NCBI GenBank assembly: GCA_003118195.1
Contig: BEXV01000841.1
Location: 67,801-89,935 of the forward strand
DNA length: 22,135 nucleotides
Source of the DNA: Hemicentrotus pulcherrimus
Lineage: Eukaryota > Echinodermata > Echinoidea > Camarodonta > Strongylocentrotidae
Reading direction: 5' to 3'
The position numbers and the translations under genes are program-made. Under the pieces are notes generated by a model. It worked only from the letters and a program-made list of their open reading frames with translations, was not told the DNA's origin and ran no database searches. Below are positions 1 through 10,800 of the stretch, one piece after another (positions within the stretch are counted from its first letter, which is position 1; each line of letters opens with the position of its first letter).

Positions 1-373
1 TGGACTCTACTGTATTTGCACAAAAATAAAATTGGCAGTTCCCGCGGATCGGATGCACACCGGAGTGACTAGATTCTACTCTACACATAGACTACACTAA
101 GAACTTTGCGATTTGAGCGCTGTAAAGACTACAGTGAGTTTACGCGCTCTCATTGGCCGATCCACTCAAGTGGCTTCTAATTTAAGTGAGAGAGGGCATT
201 AATAACTTAAGCGCAACTTAAGTTTAATGGCAAAGTCAATAAGTGATATTACGTCACACCACTGGGATTTTGACATGTCCTGCTTAAACAGCCGACGCAC
301 ACAATGCAGCATTGCACAAACATAAAATAATAAAATCAATGAACATCTCAGAATAAATTTCCAGTTTGTACCT
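1..373. other. Unannotated left edge
   Basis: No gene is supported. A small imperfect inverted repeat (GAGCGC...GCGCTC, about 116-150) precedes an ATTGG (inverted CCAAT) motif. Nothing else is recognised. Confidence 0.6.
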
Positions 374-692
374 TAAATATGACGAAAATGAGAATTGTTC
401 ATACTTTGAAAAATATTTCTGTAGTCTAAGACTTAAACTTAAGTGAAAAAATCATATCAAATAGAGGATTTGACTGAAAAATCATAGTTTTGGTATAAAT
501 TTTATTTTTAAATCGCAAGCTTGTTCGTCGCACAAATATCTTATAGATCCTAGCATTGAGTGGAAGGTAAATATGATGAAAATGAGAATTGTTCATAGAC
601 CTCTACTTTGAAAAATATTTCTGTAAGACTCAAACTTAAGTGAAAAAAATCATATTAAATAGAGGATTTGACTGAAAATCATAGTTTTGGTA

Positions 693-1466
693 GAGTAAAG
701 GAGCCGGTTTTAGGCCATTTAAGACAAAATCCTATTTTTTGGACTTTTTACTTCCTATTTATTATCGTTTCTTGGTTCTTGTTTAAATCATGAAGCAAAT
801 ACGCGTATTATTATTATTTAAACAAATAAAGAATCCCAGAAAAAAATCATGAATTGCCATGACAATGTTCATTTCAATCTTCACTGTTTCGGAGTCAGTT
901 ATCGGCATAGTGAACCAGTTTTCGGTCTTATGTACAAAGTCAATGCGCATGCGCACGCCATGCGTTTCTGAGCTAATCTATAGCACTAGCGGGCGGAGCA
1001 GGTATCCTACGCCGGAGCTCCCCAGGCCGAAAAACTAGTACTGCGGTGATCAGCAATTGGAATCTGATTTACACAGAGATAACGTGCGTACGTTAAGGTT
1101 TGCGGCTGCATTAATTTCATACATGCGATGAGATACTTTTGAGCTTGCTACTAGCACAAAATCGGGCTCTTAATCTAAAAAATCCTTCCAATAAAGCTCA
1201 TTTTATGGTACCCATATTTCTTACAGACACGCGTAAGATACTTGATTTTTCAGATTCGGGTAGCGGGACCGCCTATTACATCGCTAAAATGTGATATTTT
1301 AGGATATATTTTTCATTGCAAATGTGGTTCTTCGGTGACACCGGCATGGTATGGTATGTGTGGATATGTGTTATGCTATTATGCGATGTATTTTAAAGGG
1401 ATTTTACCATGCATCCAACCAATCAGCCAAAACACTGGAGCTGGCCGATTAAACCCTCCTTTACTC
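693..1466. mobile_element. 774-bp non-autonomous transposon with TA target duplication
   Basis: The ends GAGTAAAGGAG and CTCCTTTACTC are perfect 11-bp inverted repeats, followed by imperfect similarity to about 25 bp. TA flanks both sides (691-692 and 1467-1468). The intact copy A at 494-495 reads GGTATAAA where the filled copy reads GGTA, insertion, TATAAA, which proves the boundaries. No transposase-like frame is present. TA duplication fits Tc1/mariner-type or related transposition. It contains a perfect NRF1-type palindrome at 944-955. Confidence 0.9.
944..955. promoter_or_regulatory. NRF1-type palindrome TGCGCATGCGCA inside the transposon
   Basis: An exact match to the alpha-Pal/NRF1 consensus (YGCGCAYGCGCR). 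A near match, CGCGCATGCGCT, lies outside the element at 1621-1632. Function is not shown. Confidence 0.4.
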
Positions 1467-1532
1467 TATAAATTTTTTTTTCAAATCGCAAGCTTGTTCG
1501 TCGCACAAATATCTTATAGCATTGAGGGGATG

Positions 1533-1886
1533 GAAAACAGCGATGGCCAATAAGAAGGGCCCTTGTCAACGCCAATTAAGTAAAATAAGGCTGCGATTTG
1601 CCAAGATCGGATGAGCGATTCGCGCATGCGCTAAACTATGTGCCCTCCATGTAGGTCATGGCAACATTTTAGAAGAATTGTCATAAAACTTGAGATAAAT
1701 ATAAAAATAGCATCCTTCAAATTTGCATTTTGCGAACTTCATTTTCATACAAGTTTCTACTGGTCGTTTTAATTTGAACAAAAAAAAATTATTTTTTCAT
1801 TTCTGTTAATACTAGTAAATCACATGCATAAACGGTTTGTGTTTGTTCTGTGCACTAATAATTGCCCCTACTTTTTGTCTTTGCAG
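1533..1886. other. Unannotated stretch before the candidate terminal exon
   Basis: This AT-rich sequence contains one NRF1-like near match at 1621. It ends in the pyrimidine tract and AG of the candidate exon. No coding sequence is evident. Confidence 0.6.
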
Positions 1887-1952
1887 AAACAATGGAAAGA
1901 TGTGAAAGGGCCCATTCTAGAGAGACTAGAAGGAGAAGAAGATGAAGATTAG
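1887..1952 (+). CDS. Candidate terminal exon of an unidentified upstream gene
   Basis: After a strong acceptor (CTTTTTGTCTTTGCAG), one frame reads KQWKDVKGPILERLEG, then EEDED, and TAG. A short charged helix with an acidic C-terminus looks like the end of a real protein, but I do not recognise the family. Any upstream exons would be left of the window. A chance open frame of 21 codons cannot be excluded. Confidence 0.4.
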   Translation, partial: KQWKDVKGPILERLEGEEDED

Positions 1953-3756
1953 ACCCCATTCAGAGCTACCCCTTTCACATCAATGATAGAGATATGTTTA
2001 CATACGTCAGTCGTCCACTGCATATTCACATGGCCTCAACCACAAAGGTGACTGAAATCCTCGTACATCCACGAAGAAGAGCAGAAGAAACTGTCTAGCA
2101 ATCGTCATGACCAGCTTGACTACAGGAAATCTGAAATGCAGTGCTTTGAATTTGTCTTCAATGGTTGTTGGAACAGTTTGTGCTTTCACTCTGCCAAGAA
2201 GTATAGATTGACATAGTCTTGATGTTGAACCGAACATGTAACTACAGTAAAAGAAGTCGTCCAAGTCCTACTGCTTTCATCTCTAAGTTATAAGGATAGC
2301 ATTGTTCTCCAAAGAGTTGAAACTTCAAAATTATTATTATTCTTTTAAAAGATGACTGTAGTGTAATGTCAAGTGCTTATAATTTAATCCAATCAAGTAC
2401 ATTTCCAATACAATAATTTCAAGGAAACATGTCCTGCACTAAATATGTATTGCAACATGATGTGTATCGAAGGTGCTAGTATATGATGCCATCGTGCCAG
2501 TGTAACTGCATGCAATTTATCAGTATGAGGCATTGTTACTTACTTCAATTATATTTTCACCTCTGAATTAGTTGAAAGTGTTAAGAAATCAATCACTTCC
2601 ATTTCTCTTGACTAACAATCAAATTCAATAACTACTGTGATTTAAAAATTAGGAAATCATCCCAACATTTTTACAGAAACTTTAAAGTCTACAACCTTTA
2701 AATATAGGAATGAAAATATTACATGTTGCTTTTCTAAGACCTTGTAACATTTCTATTACAGTTACAGGTGAATTTCTTCTTTATCCACGTATTCTATGAA
2801 AGCTTCTATTAGCAATTTCAATGTCTTATGAAATCTTTGAAATTTTAAGAAAGGACGTGGAAAAAAGAAATTTTCTTGGTATTTGGTCTACCGGTATGTT
2901 TGAAATGAGAGCCATATTTACCTTTGTGAAAAATGTGATGCAATGTATTTAAATGTACATGGAGAGAAACTGACATTATATTAAAATGATTAACTGTGTT
3001 TGAAATTTGAAAACTTTACAATACTCTTGTGATTTTTTTATAATTATGCTATTGTTGTTTTGACATGTACCAATCAAATTCTGTCATAGCCAATTGCATT
3101 GGACCTGAAAAGTTTGGTCTACAACTTTCATACCGAGAACATTCAGAAAAAAATTCATTTGAAGTGGAAAATGAGAAGAAAAAAGATAGACAGGGGGGGG
3201 GGGGTTAAAAATTAAAATGCTCACAATTTTTAAGGAGTTGATCATGAAACAGTATGAAACTAACAAGCTGGTCAACATACAACCTCAATGTTGTTGTTTT
3301 TCTCTCCCTTCTTTTCCAGAATTAAAAATGAATTAAAGAAGGAAAATGCAGGCTATTTGGTTGGCTCTGAAGGCTAATTCCTTGAGCCCCTATGACATTT
3401 TACATGGCCATATAACAGATTTTGGTGGTGCATTTGTATGTTGGGTAATATATTGCATGAATTTCGCCTTTCCTGAAATCCTCTTGCGCTGTTCCGGTAC
3501 ACTTTTTCTTGTATGTTGCCCAATCATACTCGCTCACTCGGTATGTGAAAATGAAGTTAGCATTCATGTTGCACATTGCTTTGGATGGTTTGGCAAACGT
3601 GTTCCTTCCTCTCACTCACTCCCCTCTTCCATTTCCTTCCTATCTTTTTGCTTCTAATCCGTCCCCTTCTTTTTCTCATTATTGCTTTCTTTCACTCGCA
3701 ACATTTTCTTGCATCTCCTTCCTTTCTTCAAGTTCTTCACTAATGTCCTTTGGCAA
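1953..3756. other. Non-coding stretch, possible 3' UTR plus intergenic
   Basis: The stretch is AT-rich with a 12-G run at 3193-3204 and a T/C-rich segment at about 3600-3750. If the exon at 1887-1952 is real, its 3' UTR begins here. An ATTAAA at 2980-2985 is a possible poly(A) hexamer. The open frames on both strands show no domain, codon bias or splice support. Confidence 0.6.
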
Positions 3757-3945
3757 GACATTGATCTACATTTGCCACACTCAACCCAGGTGATGTAAAT
3801 GGGTACCTGGCAGGAATTAATTTCTTGAAATGCTGGAGCGCTGTATAAACGGCTGCTAGGCTAAAGCCGGGGTTATAATAAATGTGCCTTGGAATAGAAT
3901 TATCTAGATAGATGGCACTATATAAATGCCTATTATTCTTAATAT
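3757..3945 (+). repeat. SINE-like dispersed repeat
   Basis: The segment from about CCACACTCAACCCAGGTG through GTAAATGGGTACCTGGCAGG and GCTAAAGCCGGGGTTATAAT to GCACTATATAAATGCC matches, from memory, a repeat type common in echinoderm and other marine invertebrate genomes. It ends in ATTATT-rich sequence as SINEs often do. The exact ends are uncertain. Confidence 0.55.
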
Positions 3946-5163
3946 TACATAATGTGTAAATACAAGAAAAAAACTGTCCTTTCTTTAGTCAATTTCCAAG
4001 TTCATCATCTGATCCGTCTTTCTAACCTGAGCACTTTCTCTGTGCAGCTTATTTTCACCAAATTTGTACTGCTAGCTACATGAACATGTACATGTAATTC
4101 CTATCCTTCTGTTTCTCATCGTTTCCCATGCTGTTCGCTCATATCTCCTTCCTCTCTTTTCCCCTTCATAACTCTACTTTGAACTTTTCATTCATTTTAT
4201 TTCCTCTATCTTTCCTCACTCTCCTGAATCATCTCCTTTTCTATATTCTCTTCTCTCTCTTTAAAAAAAAAATCTCTCTCTTCTTTCACAACATTGACAT
4301 CTATTTCTATCTATTCATTTTGTTTAAACACTTTTCTGTCTACCTAATCATTTATAAAGATACTACATAAAACAAATTTTACTTTCATATAAAATAATTT
4401 AATAAGATCATTTTCAGCTTCTTGCAACTTGTTTGAAGACAACAGCACAATACCAATATGGTAGATAAAATAAATAATGAACCTGAGATACAGCCTTTTG
4501 TCACAGTTTTCTAACAAGCTACACTTCGTGAATTTTTATTTACCTCTAAGAATGAAAATTATTACCAATTCATTGTACACGTCTCTCCTTTTTTAAATCA
4601 AAGATTTGCTATTCTAAGTGACAAAGAATCATTTCATATTACAAACTTAACGGTACTTGGAAGTGTATAAAGCATTTGTACAAAAGGCATCGTACAAATA
4701 TATACAAAACCAGTAAAAACATATTTTTTAAATACATGGTCCATTGCACTTGTAAACAGGTTGAATTTTGAAAAGATACATAAGTAGAATTTAAAAAGAT
4801 ACATCGCTATCATGCAAATCTCAATTCAAATGTATACCCTTTGCTTTGAAATTCAAAGTAGGAAATTTGGATTACCGGTTTATATTTTAAAATTCATTGA
4901 AAAATAAATTCAATTCTGTGTAGAGAAATATAACTACGGTAATTAACACGACACAGATCACCAATTCATTTTTCTGGAAGAAATACATGATTAAAATAAT
5001 CAAAATTTTGCAAACTATTAGCAGTACGAATAGAACTAATGTAGACATGTATTTTCAATCACTTACAATTGTTTGAGGATTGCAATGGAAGCATTATTTC
5101 AAACTGAATCGTTTTTTCATTCTATAGTTCTGTTCTGATTAACATGCTATTTAAACAATCAAG

Positions 5164-5177
5164 GTAACCATGGTAAC
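5164..5177. promoter_or_regulatory. RFX X-box consensus match GTAACCATGGTAAC
   Basis: The sequence fits GTNRCC-N2-RGYAAC exactly. It lies about 0.7 kb downstream of the SLX1 stop, not near a recognised start, so regulatory use is speculative. Confidence 0.3.
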
Positions 5178-5583
5178 AACATTCCATTTGTTAAGACTAT
5201 TGAGACCCGTTCATATGTAGCTAAATGGAATTCTTTGTGAAAATCGACATCAATTTTCCTCTTTTTCCAATTGTATACTTCAGGCCTCCGACATATTTCT
5301 TCTGATATTCTATGTAATGTGGATAAAGGGTAGAACTACATGTACATCACATCTGTGAAATTTCACTATGAACAGTGCATATAAATGACAGTTTTTTAAT
5401 GTACAAAAAAAAAAATGGTTCTTTATCACGAATTACATGCTAGGACTCCTCTTATGATTACGGTATACAGAATTTGAGAAGATATGAATATTAACATGAA
5501 TTCATGGTAACTGAATATTGTGACCTGAGAGTGGGTATAATTCAATCTGTTTGGTGACTCTTAACCTGAAATATTTAAACTAA

Positions 5584-5589
5584 TTTATT
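5584..5589 (-). terminator. Candidate SLX1 polyadenylation signal AATAAA
   Basis: TTTATT on the plus strand reads AATAAA on the SLX1 strand, about 283 nt downstream of the SLX1 stop. I noticed no closer canonical hexamer. In AT-rich DNA such hexamers arise by chance, so this is tentative. Confidence 0.35.
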
Positions 5590-5871
5590 AATAACTAAAT
5601 CGTTTTGTTTTCATGGAAGTAATGAAAATGGGCATACTTGCAATTAAACAAAATGCAAATTTGTGGGTTAGGGCACTGACAAATAATGCAAAAAAATGTT
5701 TGGGGCCAGAACTAAACAGAAGGGCTACAAACCACACCTTATATTACCAGGATTGATTTAATTGTACATAAAAAATTGTCCTGTCCACTTGCTACACCAA
5801 GTACATAGGAAATTACTCAATATACTTTTCTTGCATGTACATGTATGTTTTTCCTCAGCTTCCTGTTGTAT

Positions 5872-5925
5872 CTATGTAGATCTAAGATCCTCGGCCCAGT
5901 GGTCTGATTCGTCTTCTTCTGATAT
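5872..5925 (-). CDS. SLX1: SLX1 exon 6 (terminal, 17 codons plus TAG)
   Basis: This exon is too short for an ORF scan. It reads [17 protein letters not shown] followed by TAG, after an acceptor ending TTTTCTATGCATGATAG. The pattern acidic-HW-(A/T)-(E/D)-L resembles the human SLX1 C-terminus (EEAHWTDLLET, from memory). Phase 0 matches the exon 5 donor. A reverse-strand AATAAA at 5589-5584, about 283 nt past the stop, is a plausible polyadenylation signal. Confidence 0.82.
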   Translation of the reverse strand: MSEEDESDHWAEDLRST

Positions 5926-7790
5926 CTATCATGCATAGAAAACAAAATCTTGCTTTTTCAATATTTATGCTAGTCATACATGAGAGAGGTCAGTGGAGCC
6001 ACCGAAGGAGATGGTTAAGAGAGGTTTGGGGGAGGGGGGGGGGNACAAGACCACTTCCTTGCAGGATGGACATGAGCCCTCTATTGGCAGAAGTTGGTCA
6101 GCTACTTCATCATTGATGAATGACAGTTTTTGTTATAAGCTACTGAAATCCATGCTTCTGATTGGTTTTCAGCAGATTTGCCACTGATTTTTGTCATTTG
6201 TCATTGAAAAAAAGGCTTTGTGAAATGGGTCCCAGGTCATTACATGTACATCTACTAACCTCCGCTAACTTTGCATAGCAGCCTTGCTTTTTCCTGATCA
6301 AGTCGCCCCACAAGACCACTTCCTTGCAGGATGGACATGAGCCCTCTATTGGCAGAAGTTGGTCAGCTACTTCATCATTGATGAATGACAGTTTTTGTTA
6401 TAAGCTACTGAAATCCATGCTTCTGATTGGTTTTCAGCAGATTTGCCACTGATTTTTGTCATTTGTCATTGAAAAAAAGGCTTTGTGAAATGGGTCCCAG
6501 GTCATTACATGTACATCTACTAACCTCCGCTAACTTTGCATAGCAGCCTTGCTTTTTCCTGATCAAGTCGCCCCACAAGACCACTTCCTTGCAGGATGGA
6601 CATGAGCCCTCTATTGGCAGAAGTTGGTCAGCTACTTCATCATTGATGAATGACAGTTTTTGTTATAAGCTACTGAAATCCATGCTTCTGATTGGTTTTC
6701 AGCAGATTTGCCACTGATTTTTGTCATTTGTCATTGAAAAAAAGGCTTTGTGAAATGGGTCCCAGGTCATTACATGTACATCTACTAACCTCCGCTAACT
6801 TTGCATAGCAGCCTTGCTTTTTCCTGATCAAGTCGCCCCACAAGACCACTTCCTTGCAGGATGGACATGAGCCCTCTATTGGCAGAAGTTGGTCAGGATC
6901 ATTATTCAGAAAGCGTTTTGACACGCATATCATGTGATACTCTGCTTTGCATGATGGGTAAAGGCAAGTCAGCATGGTTTCATCATCCTGTACGACACAT
7001 AATGCAACATTCAAATAATTAACAGGGAAATGGGTTACTTTGCACCCAACAACTTTGGTCAATCATTATTATGTTCTCATCGGTATCTGAAAGAATCATA
7101 GATAATACATACAGATACTGCAGATATCATGTTGAAATTTGCAATAATCATAGATAAAAAATACATATGTTGCACAAATCATGTTGAAATTGTTTTCACT
7201 CCAGATCTACAGGGATGCCAGTGAGAATAGATCAGAGGGCCTGAAAATCACCTAGAATGAGCTATTTTCTAAACAAAAAAGCTTTGGTCCGAAGGTCTGA
7301 AAATAACTTGCCAGGGTCTGAAAACTGGCATCCCTGAATATAAAAGGAAAATATCAAAGAGTGGTACAAATCCTTTTATAATAATTGTTGGAATCATGAA
7401 CAGATTGGAAAATGGAGTACCGGTAAACTTTGGGACCAATACCTTACAAATATATGTGCTTTAGTTTCTAATGTTTTATTGTTTATAATAAAATAATGTG
7501 AATAATATATGCTCCAATGAAGAAAAACAAAATATGTAATTCTGTATTCAAAGCCCAATTAAATGAGTTTCCCATTCACAATTTCATAAATTTACAACTC
7601 ACCTGGAATCTCTTTCCACAGACGATGCATCTTTTGCCTGCAGTTTGGCTTGAAGGAATGGCTTCCACATCATCATCTTCTTCAGATAAAGTCTGAGAAT
7701 CTGAACTCTTGTCCTTTTTGCCTTTCCTCTTTTTCATTCTTCTTGGGTTTCCATAACCACCCACCTAAGCAAAAGAAGAAAGAGAGAAAG

Positions 7791-7821
<31 letters not shown>

Positions 7822-10800
7822 TAGAAAGAGATAGAAAGAGATAGAATGATGGAGAGAAAGAGAGAGTGAGAGAGAGAGGGAGAACATCCTGCATAATTAA
7901 TTGAATATGTTACTTTTCTTTCAAAGCAAAAAATAACAGAACTGGATAAAAATATTAACAACTGCCCTAATCATATTCAAATTTGCTCACAGTCAATAAA
8001 ATGTAACCATTTCAGAAGCAAATATCAATTACCATTGAATAGGGACACCAAGATGAATAAGGACAAAGAATAGAAAACATTATTGCCAAACCAATTACCT
8101 ATTTTTTATTATCCAATTACAATATAGACCCTCTTAACCTTTGAAATTGTCTAAAAAGAAATGAAAAGGGTCCACATCATTCCGGATAAACTTAGAATTT
8201 AAAAAAAAAGGTTCAAAGTTGTCCCTATATACCAAGTGTTATGGTCGTTCTCGTCCTGCGAATCATGACTGACCCTCTGTGACCCTTCTTACCACTTCTA
8301 TCATGGGCATAGCGATGAGCTGTGCAGATGTTCATGACAGTAATCTCTTTTATTCTGTCAACCCACCTAACTTTTGGCAATAAGAAGTTTTATGGTACTA
8401 TAACTTATCATGAATAACAACTAATGCAACAGGCCCTTGAAGCCAATCACAAAACAACTACATGGAGCATATTTGAGTGTCTGATACCTTCGTGCTTGTC
8501 ACCTGACCGTACGATATGGGCATGTGACTTGGGGGCTGTAGCCTGACATCAAACTCCTGCTTGTACTCCTGCATGAGCCACTGAACCGTGAGAGGGAGAC
8601 GACACCAGGGCCCAACACGCAGCATGTTGGAGACGACCCGGAAGCGGTACTGAAAGCCAGTCTCCTTCCCGGTCTTTCGGGGAATGTGCCGAAGCCGCCT
8701 GGACTTTGTCGGGTGCTGCCATGCCCATTCAAACTTAAGACAAGGAGTTTTTTCAAAATACAATAGGAACAAATGTGTCATAGGTACAGAGAATGCTGGT
8801 GTGTCTGAGTATATGTGGATAAAAACTTACTAAATCAACTTTTTTCTTTTTAATATGTAGCCTCCTGGTCTTCAGGGTTCAGGCATAATTTTTTGGTGTG
8901 TCTGAGTATATGTGGATAAAAAACTTACTAAATCAACTTTTTTCTTTTTAATATGTAGCCTCCTGGTCTTCAGGGTTCAGGCATAATTTTTTGGTGTGTC
9001 TGAGTATATGTGGATAAAAACTTACTAAATCAACTTTTTTCTTTTTAATATGTAGCCTCCTGGTCTTCAGGGTTCAGGCATAATTTTCTGTTATAAACTA
9101 CCAGTAAGCATATACAATAGTGTCATGATAAGCTGGATTAATTTCAAATGGAGAATATTGTAACTAACATTTTAAAACAAAGACAATAGAAACAAAAATT
9201 GAAAAGTAAACAAAAATTGTACACTTACTCTTAGTGCTGTAATTTCATTTGGAAAGCCAAATATTATCAACACCATATCCCTGAAAAACAAAAAAGGAAA
9301 AAGGATTACAGAATCAGTGATAACATTATAAAGTTACTAAGATAAACAGTTTCGTAAATAAATCTTTATCGAAAATGTATAAAAAGGTTAACAGCATTTC
9401 TATTTCAACCATATGTCTGAGAAACATTCTTTAGATGTGATTGGCATTGTTGGTATTTAAGCACAACAGGGCCCCATCTTACGAAGAGTTGCGATTGCTC
9501 TAAATCAATCGCAAGTCCTTCAATCAATCAATCACAAGTTTGCAGTCTCCTATCTCTTATGTACAATGTGCATAGTTGCGATTGATATCAACACTTTGTA
9601 AGACAGGGCCCAGGTTTTTAAAAAAATATGCCTGGTGAGTTACTGAGTTGATTATATATATAGTAAAGGGGTAAATTAATGCTGTATCAATTTACCATAC
9701 ACAATGTATTTGTTTTTATTCACACCATAACCCACTCCAAACTGTCATAAATTTGGTCTCAGGGTAGCTGATGCTATTAAGCTGCAAAGAAAATGTATCA
9801 GTGAAATGGTGCAGTGGTATAGACCAGTTTTAGAAACTCCCCCCCCCCTCTCAAAAAAATGAAATGGACCCTCTTATTACCAATCATGTGAAAACAAACT
9901 GCCTACTAATCGATATATTTGGTAAATAATCATATCAATCAGGCCTGGATAGATATCGCCTAGTCCCATATACATCTTTCTGTGCACAGTGCTTGTAACT
10001 TTACCAAGACTGGGCCAAATTTCCTATCATTTTGATGATTCCAGAACCTTGCAGTAGACACCAAAACTTATATGCTAGATGATCAACCTTTTCTGATCGA
10101 TTCCACAATGTTTCTTTCACAATGCAATCGCATGACCAGAACTGGTCTTAATACTTATCAGCAGAACATGGGGCACATGTCAATATGGAAAGGAAGGACT
10201 ACGTAATGAGAAATGAAAAGGTGTACATGTCAGAAGTAAAAAGGGTATAAAAGGGGCACTTTAGGGGTACACAAAAAGTTGAGGCAATGTGCCACTCCCA
10301 AGCACCTCCTTTCAAAATCGCCCTTGTAAACCAAATATAATGCATACCGGTACCCTAATTTCAATGAAAGAAAATGTCTACTAATTCATAGAATTGAGAA
10401 GGGAGATGTTTTCTTTCTTTCTTTCTTTTGGGGGAAGCTTGTTGTTGTTTTTTTTTCTTCAAAATCAGATGTAAATGTCCTACATTACAGAGTCAAATGA
10501 TAAATTAAACCAATATGAGATCTCTATTTTGCCTAAAAGTAAAAGACACCTCTTTAATTATTGTTTTTTTAAAGCAGTTCATTCTTTAAACTTTAACTTA
10601 AGGCACAGCGATCTACTTGATATTTCGTGATTCCTTCAAATCAAATCACTGTCAGGATTGCATAGCCTATACATACTTTCTTTTCATTCAAACAGCCTTT
10701 TTTAACAGAATTTGTTTATAAACTCTCTAGAATTTAGTAATTCTCTAATTCTACACTACTCAATCTAAATAAATGACTTGTGTGAAATATATATGATTCC

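Larger units (their letters stand above)
374..1532. repeat. 194-bp direct tandem duplication, second copy interrupted
   Basis: Copy A (about 374-567) and copy B (568-692 plus 1467-1532) share TAAATATGA(C/T)GAAAATGAG, the AGAGGATTTGACTGAAAA segment and AATCGCAAGCTTGTTCGTCG, with small indels. Copy B is split by the 774-bp insertion. No coding content is visible. Confidence 0.9.
3946..5871. other. Non-coding stretch including the presumed SLX1 3' UTR
   Basis: The stretch is AT-rich, with pyrimidine-rich sequence at about 4100-4290, a consensus RFX X-box palindrome at 5164-5177, and the candidate SLX1 poly(A) signal at 5584-5589. I see no supported gene. Confidence 0.6.

Noticed and set aside
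1242..1553. 103-codon frame in the left transposon
   Set aside because: It crosses the element boundary into host repeat sequence and shows no transposase motif.
3346..3657. 103-codon frame after a strong TTTTCCAG site
   Set aside because: The composition drifts into pyrimidine-rich repeat, there is no recognisable domain, and stops lie directly after the acceptor in its vicinity.
4080..6790. Recurrent ACATGTACATGTA motifs
   Set aside because: Short alternating purine-pyrimidine repeats seem common background in this DNA, with no consistent placement.
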